Assembly (NCBI GenBank): GCA_030549495.1 | Contig: JAUIRK010001049.1 | Coordinates: 372,001 to 436,000, forward strand | DNA from: Nectonema munidae | Taxonomy: Eukaryota > Nematomorpha > Nectonematoida > Nectonematidae | Direction of reading: 5' to 3' | Length of the DNA: 64,000 nt | Part shown: one piece after another, positions 11,085 through 23,249 of the stretch | How positions within the stretch are numbered: position 1 is the stretch's first letter | How the letters are laid out: each line of letters begins with the position of its first letter | Notes under the pieces: generated by a model | Database searches by the model: none | Seen by the model: the letters and a program-made list of their open reading frames with translations, nothing else | Told to the model about the DNA's origin: nothing | Position numbers and translations under genes: made by a program

Positions 11085-11480
11085 TTGATCCCCTATTATA
11101 TTAAACTTTTTTTCAAGGCTCATTTTTGCTTTATCTGTAAGAAACTTAATATTTTTCTTAATTTTTTTTTATAACTTCATCCCCTATTATATAAGAGCCT
11201 CAATGGTTGTTAGGGTGTACCTCTCAGCTTAACAGTTGAAGGTCAGGGGTTCGATCCCCAAGGCTCCCAACTCTAAAAACAAATTCACAAAAACTGTGAT
11301 TAACCATCTTAAGCATACGGCGAGCATATAGCCTTACGGTTGAAAGTGCTTTGATATCTCAAACCAACCCTATTATATAAACTATTTTTCAAGGCTGATC
11401 TTTCCTTTATCTGTAAGAAATTTAACTTTTTTCCTTACTTCTTTATTATAAGTTCATATTAAACATTTTATTTTTTCCTA
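11085..11480. repeat. Diverged tandem duplication of an AT-rich unit, split by a SINE
   Basis: The block CCCCTATTATATTAAAC...TTTTTCAAGGCTCAT...CTTTATCTGTAAGAAACTT at about 11090-11160 recurs at about 11368-11440 (CCCTATTATATAAAC...TTTTTCAAGGCTGAT...CTTTATCTGTAAGAAATTT). The second unit is interrupted near its start by the tRNA-like element at 11195-11367. Confidence 0.7.
11195..11367 (+). mobile_element. tRNA-derived SINE with 13-bp target duplication
   Basis: The 5' part looks like a degenerate tRNA: GAGCCTC opens and AAGGCTC closes an acceptor-like stem (6 of 7 pairs). An A-box-like TGGTTGTTAGGGTG follows, and a very good B box, GGGGTTCGATCCCC, ends the tRNA-like part. About 100 bp of unrelated body follows (to TATCTCAAACCAA). 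The element is flanked by the 13-bp direct repeat CCCTATTATATAA (11182-11194 and 11368-11380). Such long duplications indicate LINE-machinery insertion. A free tRNA gene is unlikely because the D arm and the T stem are imperfect. Confidence 0.72.
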
Positions 11481-12049
11481 TAATTATCCAATATCTAATT
11501 TTTTCCTATTCAATTCAATTAAATTTATTGTTAATTAAACATGATGCATATAATCGAAAATGAATATAACATGTTAGTGTATGGACACTGTGAGTAAAAA
11601 ATAAATGGTATCAAGCAGAAACACAATATTCAAAGCAAAAGTGGAAAAAAGTGTTGTAATTATAGAATGAGATCGGCAAACAAGGTAAATTATCTAAATA
11701 AGATTGATAATATTAATTCTAAACTAAACGGTCTCGATTCAATTAATTCTAAACTTACATCTTATCTGCAGAAACTTCAGCTATCAAATATGTTATCTCA
11801 AAGAAAACATCAAGTTTTATACCACTTAGTATAACACCATCTTTCTCAGAGATGGTGATGAAAGCAAGCTATAATTCTTCAAAAACCCTTTCTAAGCAAA
11901 ATAATAATACGTTTTTTCTTCCCAAATCTCAAAATTTTTTCAATCCTAAATATAGCATTAAAATAATAAGTTTCTTTTGAGACGATTTATCTAAAACAAT
12001 TATTGAAAAACGTATTAGAGAATTATTAAAACAGTTGAGTGTTACAAAA

Positions 12050-12440
12050 TTCCTGCATATAACTATTAATCATTGATATACAAATTGAAAACCCAAGTAC
12101 CAAAAATAAAGCCTTGTGGAACACCTGCTGACAATTTTACTTTAGATGAAATTTGTCATTAATAGAAACTATTTTAGAAAAACCTGTTTTAAATACTGCA
12201 TCTTGAGTTGAATAAGAAAGTTTAAATCTAAAATGCAATGGGGAGATGAGGCAATTCTTTTCACCAAAACTAGCCAATTTATTTGACATTATTTTCTCTA
12301 AATGTTTGGAAAATAATGATAATATGAGTGATTTTCTTTTCTTCTTTCTGAATTGAAAAGAACTTTCCATTGGCTTGCAAAATGCTGAGTTATCCTGAGC
12401 CTTTTAACTTTCTACGTCAATTGGATTAGACTGTAACTAT
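12050..12440 (-). mobile_element. Non-LTR RT fragment (fingers/palm), - strand
   Basis: Read on the - strand, 12370-12137 has SLFSKHLEKIMSNKL followed by a PLHFRFKLSYSTQDAV segment, matching the conserved fSKilEkivxxRL...QfGFRxxxSTxDA block of jockey/CR1-type reverse transcriptases. Just downstream (about 12115-12060) comes SAGVPQGFIFGTWVFNLYI, the GVPQGsxLGPxLFxxYIND motif. The catalytic YADD box is not seen, so this is a short dead fragment in opposite orientation to the copy at 6634-10775. Confidence 0.75.
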
Positions 12441-12836
12441 CAAGGGAAGACGTGTTTTTGCACTTTCCTTGATGGGTATTAATTTGGCAAGTTTAAATGC
12501 TTACGAAATATTACAGAAATAACAGAAGAATTGAAGATAATTTTCAATGCAACAACATCAAAACTTTTCATGATTTAAACAAAGAAGCTGTAATAAGATA
12601 TGTTTGATACATCAATAAAATTTTCTCCCTAGTTTCATTTTTTTTAATATCTTTTTTAATACTAAACGAATCTAGTTTTAATTACAAAATTCAAATTTTT
12701 TAAAGTAAGATTTTGCTAATAAATATTTTATTATACTTTTAGTAATATTTTTTTATATATAATCCAAGTATATATTTAATTTTAACTCTTTCTAAATTAA
12801 AAAATATAATAAATTTTAATTATTTATTATTCAGTA

Positions 12837-14305
12837 TAGAGTCGTCGTAGCCATAGGAGGTCGCCCCCAACCCCCTTTAAATAACCCTTGCCCCCTGAGA
12901 TTCAATTGAAATAAACTAATTTTTATATTTTTTCATTATTTTATATAAAATATAAGAACAATATAAAAATAAGAACATAACCGCAAAAATTATAATTAAA
13001 TTTAAGTTTATCATACTAAAATATGGTAAAAACAGCCATCAAAGTTTTGACCGCAAAAATAGCGCAGACTTGTGTTATACATAAAATAAAGTACACGTGT
13101 TTAAATCAACTGTATTTTAAATTAATGAGAAATATGTATCAAAATCTGTCATGTGTTAGAATGAGCTTTCTTGTCATCAACTTATTAATTATCATTTGTT
13201 GATAAAAAATTATAATGAAATGGGTAAGATCAAATATATTAGGAGGTTTTTCATAAAATTTGATATAGTGACTATAAACAATGAGATCAAGACATTGCGT
13301 AATCAAGTCATATCATTCTTAAATTGATTATAATTTTATACTCAAAAGTTTAAAACATACTAAATACTAAACGTTAAAAACTAGGTACGAAATGTCTCAT
13401 ATACGAAACGTCTTATGTATGAAATGTCCAGCACCGTATATAATAGATGTAGTTAAAAAGATAGAGGGTATCTTTAGAAATAACTGATGTTACATTTATG
13501 ATGTTTTGCTTATATAAAAATGCCCAGTGGTATGATGATCAACTTAAAATATACACGTAGGCTTGTTGAAATACTAGATAAGCTAAATTCCGAGTTCATA
13601 AACAGGTTTACAGACTATTATATAACTTTGAGTATGTTTTAAAACTTTAGCCAGGGTAATACTGACTTCTTAATGTTGAAAAACTAAAACATCTATGCTT
13701 CTTTAAAACGATATCCTTGACTATAAAAAAGGTTAAAATCTGAGTGCAGCGTATTTCGTCCAGTAATAGAAAATTCTATCAAAATTATTTAAAATACAAA
13801 ACGCAATAAGTTAAATTTAAAAATAAAACTCTTTTAATCTGAAAAATAATGATTCTTGTCATCAAAGAACCATGACACCATGTAGAGAATCTCAGTTGAT
13901 TTTTCTACACTTTTAAAATGAATTGTCTAAAAGGATTACATTTCATGATTTTTTAAAAAAAAATGCGTTTTGAATTGACAATAACTTTGTAAAATAAAAA
14001 TCATCTTCCACCTAAGTTTTCAGCAATACGTTTGCAAAAAATTTCTTTATATTTTTCAATAAATATAGTATTTATTTATTATTGTATTAAAAAAATTAAA
14101 ACTATTAAAATTTTTAGATATTAAAGTTAATTAAAATTAAAATATTTAATATATAGTATTAAAAAAATTATAAATATAGTATTTTTAAATGTATAATAAT
14201 ATTTCACATAATAATTGAGAGATAAAGCTTTAAAAAGTCCTAAATTCATGTGCCCCACTGAAAATTTTTAGGCTACCCTGATTCAAATTCCTTGCTACGC
14301 CACTG
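12837..14305. mobile_element. Probable hAT-like element, second copy of the GGCGTAG family
   Basis: The left end carries GTCGTCGTAGCCA and the right end CTTGCTACGCCACTG, whose reverse complement is CAGTGGCGTAGCAAG, nearly the same terminus as the element starting at 6865. Flanks are ATTCAGTA (12829-12836) and ATTCCGTA (14306-14313), 7 of 8 bases the same, as expected for an aged 8-bp duplication. No coding capacity was seen inside. The left boundary is less certain than the right. Confidence 0.5.
13385..13436. repeat. Short tandem motif, about 16-bp unit, three copies
   Basis: TACGAAATGTCTCATA, TACGAAACGTCTTATG and TATGAAATGTCCAGCA follow one another with single-base differences, inside the probable hAT-like element. 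Confidence 0.7.
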
Positions 14306-14639
14306 ATTCCGTATCGCATCCAAGGGAATAATAACTGAGCCAGAAAAATAGTTATAGGATGTCACAATTCTGAATTAAACCCCTAAAAACTTCTAGCACT
14401 AGTTCTATCCGTCCAAATTATTAAAAATGGGGTATTCCTCTTAGATCTTATATTACCCTTTTTCGAAATATATTGTTTTATTTATTGGAAAACGTGCATA
14501 GTTTAACTATTCAATTATATTAATTGGAGTTAAAAGGATGTTAGAGTGTTTTCATCCAGAAAACACATTGCCCCCTTGTGTCAAACTATAAGCAAATGAG
14601 GTTTACTGAAATCGAACCTAAGACCTTATATTAAAGCCA

Positions 14640-15961
14640 GACGTTAGGAAAATCTTGCTGTACGACAATTTTGCTGCTGCTACACTCGACCATTATGTCA
14701 TTCGCGACCGCGATGTGCAAGAAGAAATTGACGACCTAGAAACAGTAACATCCAGCGATTCATCATGGACCAATTCGCCTCCAACAAGGGCTGGTTTGAT
14801 AAATTCCAAAAACACTTTGTCTTGAAAAGCGTTTCTCTGCATGGTAAAACTGCCTTTGCAGATACTCTGTACACGTCCAATAATCTTAGGGCTTTGAAAA
14901 ACAAAAACCAAAATCTACTGCCAGTATATTGGATGCAAAAATCTAAGTCCTCGATAACTATATCCCTTATGTCTGATTGGCTGCATCAATGTATTATCTC
15001 TCTGGTCAGAGTATATCTTGGAGAGAAGAACCTTGCATTTAAGGTCCTTATTTTGCGGAACAATGCTGCAGGCCATGAAATTAATCTCCATTATGACGGT
15101 GTACAAATAGAGTTCTTGCTTCCAAATACCATATCGCTGATGCACCATATGGAGCAAGGCGTTATTCACGCATTTAAGGCTCTATTCACATGAAATACCC
15201 TGAAGAACCAGTTGATGCCATGGACTCAGACTAAGACTTTACACTGAGGGTGTTCTGACGAAACTACACGATTGCAACGTGCCTCCAAATTATCCAGAAA
15301 GTGTTAAATGATATGAAGACTCATACCATCAATGCCGGTTGGAAGGAATTGTGGCCTAAGTTAGTACCCGACAATGGATTCACTGTTGAAGAGATCTATA
15401 ATTCCGCAATTGGCAAGGTTGTGACGCTAGGATGAAGAAGTCAAAGAGGCTATTTTTAAGAACGGCCTTCAATCCTGTGCAGAACGGCCAAAAACCTGTA
15501 ACAAATGTCGCAAGATTGTGAGGATGATATGCTTCGTTCGATCTAGTTCTGCAACTTCATTGACGGGGCCAAGATCCTCTATAAAAACATTAAACAGCGC
15601 CAGCAACTTGCCATTATCATGTTCTCGCGGAAAAAACAACCAATTATTCTTAAGTCTGCCGTAGATAGCTATTGGCGAGGAGATGCTGTCAGAAGAGTTG
15701 TAAAGCTCTTATCGGTTATATGGTAACTTTCATCATCATTCAAGTTTCATTGCGGTATATTGAGTGATGAGTACAAAAAGTATGTGTTTCTCAAAGAGTT
15801 TCTGGAAGAGTAACAATATGCGGGGGACTTAATAACCCTTTTAAATTGTGTATAAAGCCTTAAAATAATAATAAAACGAATACAGTGTCTCTACTTCGTG
15901 CATTTTCGCTTATCAAGGGAGGTCCCGGAACCTAACACCCGTGATAAACGAGGGAATACTG
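14640..15961 (+). pseudogene. pogo/Tigger-type (Tc1/mariner superfamily) transposase remnant with 3' terminal repeat
   Basis: An open stretch at 14765-15193 carries the CENP-B-like helix-turn-helix motif (FASNKGWFDKF...VSLHGKTAFAD). It then jumps to NLLPVYWM, and continues with LRNNAAGH and FLLPNTISLMHHMEQGVI, which match the Tigger core (LLDNAPGH, FLPPNTTSLLQPMDQGVI). The segment that should hold the first catalytic Asp is deleted, and the second Asp is replaced by Asn (RNNAAGH). Past 15193 the frame breaks repeatedly. At 15939-15961 GTGATAAACGAGGGAATACT ends in G followed by TA; its reverse complement starts CAGTATTCCCTCGTTTATC, a typical Tigger terminal repeat with TA target. The 5' terminus was not found. 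Confidence 0.82.
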
Positions 15962-15963
15962 TA

Positions 15964-16747
15964 TATTAATGATCATTACGTTACTATGATCATTACGCAA
16001 ATGAAATATTATATCTGTTTTTAAAAAAATAATGTGACACGCATGTTTCGTTTAAATTCGGATCTTTATTCTATAACTACTTTAATTTATCCCTGCTCAT
16101 AAAATTAAATTTTAATAGTTTTATAGATAAACACCATTTTTCTATCTTCCATTAAACACTAGCAAAAGGTAGATATGCAGAAATATTGAAATGAGTTTTG
16201 TTGTAGTGATGACGGAAGTTAAAATGTTCTTATGCATTTAGTTTGTAGTTTTTTGACGAAGGTGAGAAGATGAAGCTTTGGACTCAATTCTACAACTTTT
16301 TAATAAAAATACCAATTAGTTAAATATTCAAAAAGTTTATAGTCCCGAAAGGTATTGCCGATATCGCTTCTTATCTTTCAAATTATGATATCACTCATAG
16401 TTTAAGTGTGGTAATAAATGGAAAGAATCGCTTTCACCTCAGGGTTTACATTTACCTTGGAGAATAAGTTCTATAAAAGTACTGTAGAGACGAGCAGTTA
16501 AGTTTTGTCAAATACTCGATAACCATCTCTAGAAAAATTGGTAACTTATAAATGGATGGGGCGTTGCATTGAATAGTGTAGGGATATACATTTTTCACAA
16601 GTTGTCATCCATTTTTCATTGACAGTATTATAGTCTAATAGGAATATTATAAGTATAGGGGAGTTAAATTATTACCGTATTTTGAATTAATTTCAGAAAA
16701 AATGATTCGTTTACTTCTAGAATAGTTTCTTAAGTTTTTAATCCTTA
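15964..16747. other. AT-rich spacer, nothing recognised
   Basis: No coding similarity, RNA gene or clear repeat was seen between the Tigger 3' end and the next MITE. Confidence 0.4.
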
Positions 16748-16755
16748 CCATCTGT

Positions 16756-17094
16756 CCAGTCAGGGGCGTCCGCCGAAAGTAACAAAAGGGAGTGGAGAGG
16801 TAAAAATTTTCATAAGGTATAGAAACTGACAATTTATTAAAAAATCTTTTAAAACTAAGATTAATTTGATTCTAAAATCCAAACTCATTTTTTTCCTCGA
16901 CAAATTCCATTTTTGTTTCAACAGTAGCGCAGGAATATATATTTACGAAATTCATTCTGCCAATAAATGTTTATTTTTCCCATTTATTTTCTTTTTTTTT
17001 ATTTTTTAGGCATTTTATCACTCTCTCTAAGGAGAGGAGGGCAATTCTTTTTTTGATTCAAATGCCCCTCCCCCTACTTCGGATGGCCTTATGG
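16756..17094. mobile_element. Short hAT-like MITE (339 bp)
   Basis: The left end reads CCAGTCAGGGGCGTCCGCCG and the right end, reverse-complemented, CCATAAGGCCATCCGAAGTA. The two align as an imperfect inverted repeat with shared GGC..TCC..GAA..GTA. Flanks are CCATCTGT (16748-16755) and CCATCTAT (17095-17102), 7 of 8 identical. There is no coding content. Confidence 0.5.
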
Positions 17095-17102
17095 CCATCT
17101 AT

Positions 17103-17883
17103 GGAAATTTATTTTTGCGTTGGATGCGATATCGACAACTTAAAAAAAGTGTTGTTCTCTACAAGAATATATATCAGGTTTTGCAAACTTCTAGCACTGC
17201 TTGATTTACTTATATTTCTTATATGAACTACTTATTTTAGTAAAGAATTTTTTATTTGTTTTATCTTAAAATGGCGTTAATTAGAAAACTGCTTAAATGT
17301 AGATTATCATTTTTTTTAAGAAAATGAAATTAATTTTTGAAATCAATTCAAGAATAAATACCTATTTCCGACGCATTCAAAAATGAAAATTCTAGCTTAC
17401 CTTTCTAAATATATTCAATATTTTTAATGAATTTTGGAGGTAGATAAAATTATACATTTGAACAAGTAGATGCCTATAAATATACTTTAATAGGTGCATA
17501 CGAGACAAAATGTAATAAGAACGGCCTGCATTTTTGGATATCCGTTTCTTTAATTGCAAATCTTATTCCATTAAAAAATTATTTTCTCAATTTTTTTGTT
17601 TCATAATAAAGCTTGAGGATCATGTGTCAATCTAAAGACGTTTATAAATTGAAGGTATATTGCTATTTAATATCAATATTTTGTGTACAAAAATGGCACA
17701 ATACCTTTTTAATCCTAAAAATCTCTATTTAATTCTAAGAGTGAGTATTTTCAAAATGAACTTACAATTTTGGCAATGCTAAATTGGAAACAGGCGGAAG
17801 TCATGTTTCATTGTCAATGCCGCGAGAGTTTTTAGAGCCAATCTCTGTATGTGGACAAAATCCTTTTGTTCTAGTAGCACATT
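17103..17883. other. AT-rich spacer, nothing recognised
   Basis: No supported gene or repeat seen. Confidence 0.4.
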
Positions 17884-17891
17884 ATTTAGAA

Positions 17892-18282
17892 CAGCATGGT
17901 CCAAATTGTGGCCGACGAGCCACATGCAGCCCTCTATATCGTCGAATGCGCATGTGGCTTCTTTGAAGCATTATGCATTTTGCACCTTTTTAAATTAGAT
18001 ACTATAAGGCAAGACACGGTTATGGTCAACTGCTCTCATAGACTCCACATTACATTATATATTCAAATACACGTCTTAACACATTTTACTCATTTTATCA
18101 TAAATTTTCATGTTTTATATGAAAATATTTTATATTTTACGGATCTATACTTAACTTGTCTTTATTTTCAGCGTTAGTCAACTGCTTTTATAATAGATAA
18201 TATCAGGAAATTAAACAAAGTGTGGCCCGAAATCAATTTTTTTCTGGCTGAGGCCCACGTCAAAAATACGAGGACAACTCTG
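17892..18282. mobile_element. hAT-like MITE with GTGGCC..GCCACATGC end (391 bp)
   Basis: The left end is CAGCATGGTCCAAATTGTGG followed by a GCCACATGCAGCCC segment, a pattern typical of many hAT non-autonomous elements (CAG...GTGGCCC...GGCCACATGCGGCCC). The right end, reverse-complemented, is CAGAGTTGTCCTCGT with GTGGGCCTC just inside. Flanks are ATTTAGAA (17884-17891) and ATTTAAAG (18283-18290), 6 of 8 the same. Interior is noncoding. Confidence 0.6.
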
Positions 18283-18290
18283 ATTTAAAG

Positions 18291-21200
18291 GAAAGATATT
18301 TGAAATATGTTACAAAAGTGTACTTTTTTGCGTGCTAAAACAATGCATATACTACTAGACATTTTGTTTCAAAAGTATCAAAGATCTTATTCTTGGAATT
18401 CGAGTGTAAAAAGGTCGCTATTTTAATTTTTGTTCCAATTTAAGAAAGTATGTCTCTGAACAACTCCTTTCTAACTTCTAACAATTATCCATTGTTTGCT
18501 TTAATTACAAGAAACTCTTCTTCTCAATTAGAAGGTAGAAGATCGTTTGATAGCATTGAATTTCATTTGCGTGTCTTCTTCGAGTGGCGAACGTTCTTCC
18601 TTCGCTGCATCCCGTATTTTTTCTACGAGGGATGTTTTGACATAAACAGCACAAGTCCAGTGAATCGCTTTGAAAATCTCTCGATTTTCCAACAATTAGG
18701 TTTCATTACATTTATTTCAAGCTCAATAGAGCTAACACTAATTGATAACATTGCAATATTCTTATTGGTTGAAATAGTCCACATACAGCGTGTTTTATTC
18801 TCCTGGCACATTAGGTCTACAATTCGTATAATTCCTTCTCCTATTATATTTAAACATCATTCTCATGAATTATTCTTTTTAGGTAGAATGTAAGAGAAAA
18901 AAACGACGCCATTATCCATCCCTTTTTTCATGCATAATAATTTTGCACCTTTGTCTCCCATTTCTCGGAGCAGTTTTTATTATAAAAAAGAAACAGTTTT
19001 TCACAACATTGTCTCCCCTTTATTCTATATCAAATGAAATTCAGAGCAAAATATAATATATGCTGGTTATAATATATGACCGGCTAAGTGTTGTCTAAAT
19101 ATTAAATGAACAACCAAAAAAAGATGGGCTTGACTTAGAAATAAGCAATTAATTAGTGTCTATTAACTAAGAGTCTCAACTTCTTGAGGTTTTGGAGATT
19201 CTTTTAGTATACACATCAAAAGATGTAGGTTCCAAATGTATTTTGTTTATTAACAGCATGTTGATATTTCATATTAAAATACGGATGATCCAAATTAATA
19301 CTTCTCTAAGGCATCTTATATAAAGATGACGAGCCTGACATCCCTTTTCCGAATAACAATTTGACCTCTGTTTGAAGGAAAAGGAGATCGCTTAGTTTAC
19401 ACTAAATCAAACTTTCATTCTTTTCTAAATTAATCCTTTCATTCGAATCGGTTGTTGTCATGCATCATGTGACCTTTGAAGCTGCGTAATATGCGCGCAC
19501 ACAAGATATCTCGCCATTCTGCATGCTTGATACTGCTGCATTGTCAACAACAGAATTGAATTAAAATTTGTTAATGAATCCAATTCTCCATACGATCATT
19601 AAGTAGGAGCTGAGTATTGTAACCTTGTTTCCATAATCTTCGCTGGCTGCTTTGGCGTGTTTGAACTGCGTGTAAGTTTTACTTTTCACATCTTGCTAAT
19701 ACACCGAAAGAAAATGATAACTGCGTCTTGAACACTAAACTAGTGTTCTAACTATTTGGAAGGTAACTAACTTTAGAAATGAAGAATACGGCTAACTTTA
19801 AAAATGCCAAGGAATCGCTAGACGCAGGTGCTCGCACAAAAATTATATCTACTTTTGGTTTGTTCGCTCGTAGGATGTAACTTGCGTTGATACTTGGTGT
19901 TCACACAACCACTGCGTTTCTGGAATTTCCGTGTTTTTGTCACTCATTTGTCATGTCTCTCCTTTGATTATCTAGGACCCATTTTGAATTCATAAGTGAA
20001 AAAAGTTAGATACACATTCTGTTTCATGCATATAGTAATACCTACTACGTCAACCCTCGCTTCTTCCACCACGCTGATGCCTTGAAAATATCTAATTTTG
20101 CTCCCAAATTTAATTTTTTTGTCAAAAAGGAACCAAAGATTATTCTAAAGCATATTATAGCAAAAATAAAAAATTCATCATAGAAACTTCTTTTTATAAA
20201 CTTCAAAAACCCATTGTATTTTAAAACTGTTGCAGAAGTAAGAAAAGTAGGTTCACAAAGAAAATACCATAGCATTTTCCCAAATCCAAAAACTTGGAAA
20301 AAAAATTTGTTCTGGCATTTAAAACAATTTTAGTAAAGGCAAAATTTCTATAAAATTTTAATCATAAACAAATTCTAGGGGATTTTCAGTGGAGCTTTGT
20401 ACTTTTTCCATCGACCATGATCTCTCCGAACGCCACTGCAATGTTTACAGTGGTCACCATCAAATTTTAAATTAAGTCGGTTTAATTATTTTAATAGTTT
20501 TATTTTTTGACAAGCTGTTACGTCATAGTATCAATTTTGTTTAAATCACGTCAAAATTTTTGTCAAAAAGTTTTCTGGCGGCCATTAATGTTTTGTCAAA
20601 TTAAATTTATCATCCGAAGTAAAAATAGAGGTGTACGCAAAGAAGAAGCTGGGGAGAGTTCATTTCTGTGTTTTTGTCAGAAACTTGTGCTTCTTTGGTA
20701 TAGAATTGAGTTCTCACTGTGTTAGCATTTCAATTTACGTTGACTTGGAATCTGGCTTTGATACTTTTGATTTGGAATGCCTCATCAAACTTTCTTGCTT
20801 ATACTTCGATGCATTCGGACTTCCAACCATAACACCAGTTATATTCTTCGAAAAAATTGATGAAAATTAAAGGCTAATTTGTCTATTGAAAGGATTCACA
20901 TGAATTGTTTTATTTCCTATTTTGGAGGAAACAAATGATCATGCTAAGGGAGGCGTTTTTCCTCTTAACGTTTTTCCATCAATTTGAAACTTTGGGATAC
21001 TTTTTTTTCGTTTAAATACGTGAAAGAAGGTAAACTGTGTGTATGGCGCTATTTTCAATTTATTTGTATTTTCCTACTTTTCATATCGTCTCCTTGATCT
21101 TTAGAACAAATTTTCCATCTTTTTTATATCTGTTTCAACAGTCACATTAAATTTTCCATAGTTGAATGTTTAGATTTTTTTTATAATTTTTTTAAGATTT

Positions 21201-22740
21201 TTGATGAACTTACAATTTTTTTTAATTTTTATGAATTATTTAAAAATCATGAAGAAAATATCATCTATTCTAAGTCAAGTCAATAGGTTTCAAAAAAGTA
21301 ACCGCTAAAATATTATTTAGTTTGTTTCTTAGTGATTGCGTCCATCAAAAAGAGCTTGTCAGGCAAAGCGAAAGAAATTTCCATCTATTATACCAAAGTT
21401 GGTCTTGTTTTGCAGGATGTAAAGTCCAGGGTGATCTTGACTCAGCATTCCGGGCAGGACCACGTTATCCGTAAGGATGGGTGCGAACGCCACAAATAAT
21501 TCTTAACCTAAAAACGTATACTTGATTTGCATTAGCATTTTCAATAAAGCTTGAGAAATAGTTGTTGCATCTCTAATGTTCGAGGCAGAAAAGCTTTCTT
21601 CCATGAAGAATGACATAAATCTAACAACCTTCATTTTCATCTCGCAAACTGAAAATAACGTTATTTATACTTGTTTGTCACAGATCCATCACGTAATCTG
21701 ATTACGGTAACTATCTTTCTCATTTTTGCAACTTTTACTTAATTTGATAGCATTGAATTTATTTGCAAGTCATGCAATATCATATTATTTCTGATCGAAA
21801 CCTTGGTAATCCAAAATAGCGCCAATACTTTTGAAAACAAAATTTGAAATGTCAAGTTAGTAATAACTGATGCTTTTATGATTTTTATGCGCATTTATAA
21901 GTGTATTTTCTAAATTTTAGATTTCGCTTCTTCTCTACCTGGTAATATCAATCGGTAATTGGCCTGTATGAGTACCTCTTAAAAGGCATGAATTTTTCCA
22001 TCAGATTTCAAGTTTTTTCTAGTGTATATAATTAGTGTTTATGCAAACTCAAAACCAGCTAACTCTGGTTTGGAAAGAGAATAGCACTGGAATATGCCTT
22101 TTTTTATTCAAAAACAATCTTGCTGAATCCTTAAGGGTCTGATGTAGTTTCACGTCCTTTTCTTGTTTAAGCTTCAAATCCTTGTGGTTTGCTTTTCTTC
22201 GCAATGTTTTGGGAAAAATTTATTTGTATAGAATAAACTATATAATATAGTGAAATACTTGTATCCATGTACAACAAAGTTTTCCTTTTAAACCATGACA
22301 CGTGTGTATATCACCCTTCCCCTATTCGAAGTACATCGTTTTGTAACCAAGCAACTTTCAAGCTTGAGGGAGGTTGGAGGTGAGGCGCATATTACTATAC
22401 CAATACATTGAGGTTTTAAAAACAAAAGGTTTTTCATTACAAAAATAATAAAGAAGTGGTGTTATCACTCACATAACAGCTGCATTTGATTAGGAAATTC
22501 TATTTTGAAATGTTCTTTAATGTTTTTCTTATTTGGAATTGTGTAGAGATATTTTGCTTGAAATTATTGAACATACTAGCTTTAATGGAATTGAGTCTAA
22601 GAGGGGAATTCTCTCCTTAAAGTTCTCTTTAATATCTCCTTTGTATTCACTACCCCAGATATATCCATAAAGAAGCCGTTTCTCAACATAATGAACAAGT
22701 TAGTGTTTAAAGCAAGGGTTAGCGGGAACACACGTGGGCG
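18291..22740. other. Long noncoding stretch, no gene recognised
   Basis: Several open frames of 60-147 codons occur (largest at 18450-18893 on +), but none shows a family motif, a splice-linked partner or consistent composition. Treated as intergenic or as an intron of an unseen transcript. Confidence 0.35.
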
Positions 22741-23240
22741 AAACCCAAAACAGTTAGTCCTAATATAGCTAGTTCTAAAATATCTTGTCCAAAATAGCTA
22801 ATATACCAAAATAGCTGGTTTTAAAATAATGTACTAAAACAGCAATTTCCAATTATTCTTGTAATATTCAAATAACAAAACATTGCTTTGTGAATTTTAA
22901 GTAGATTGTATTAATTTTTTAACTTTCTTTATAAAAGTTTTGACGTCGATGTCAGCACATACGCCCTCCTTTTTAATGTTATAAAAATTTTAAATGAAGT
23001 ATTACATCAGCTTTACTACTTTTTTAAACTTAGAAATAGAGATCCTCTCAAGAGAACAGTTTCCCATTATTTTTATAATGAATAGGAATATTTCTGTTGT
23101 AAAAAACAAATTATGACCGTGTTCTTCCAAACCTAATTTTTCCTAGTCGAAACAGAAGATTTTATGACTAAACTCATTAACAATTTTGGTATACTAGCTG
23201 TTTTGGCCAAGCTATTTTGGGACTAGCTATTTAGTCGTAT
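22741..23240. repeat. Fold-back element with subterminal AAAATAGCT repeats
   Basis: The left arm (22741-22850) repeats a roughly 16-bp motif built on CCAAAATAGCTAGT. The right arm (23183-23240) carries the same motif in inverted orientation (ACTAGCTGTTTTGGCC, AGCTATTTTGGGACTAGCTA). Reading the right arm backwards gives the same order of repeats as the left arm. A roughly 330-bp AT-rich spacer lies between. This fits a fold-back or subterminal-repeat MITE; exact ends and duplication were not resolved. Confidence 0.6.
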
Positions 23241-23249
23241 AATCACACA

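Noticed and set aside
11195-11270. Functional tRNA gene
   Set aside because: D arm absent and T stem imperfect; the flanking 13-bp duplication shows a SINE.
6865-14305. A single 7.4-kb hAT element using the CAGTGGCGTAGC ends at both positions
   Set aside because: The 8-bp flanks at these two points do not match (CCCCAACC versus ATTCCGTA), whereas each end pairs better with a nearer partner.
18450-18893. 147-codon ORF on the + strand
   Set aside because: No family motif or splice partner; the opposite strand is also partly open, typical of chance frames.
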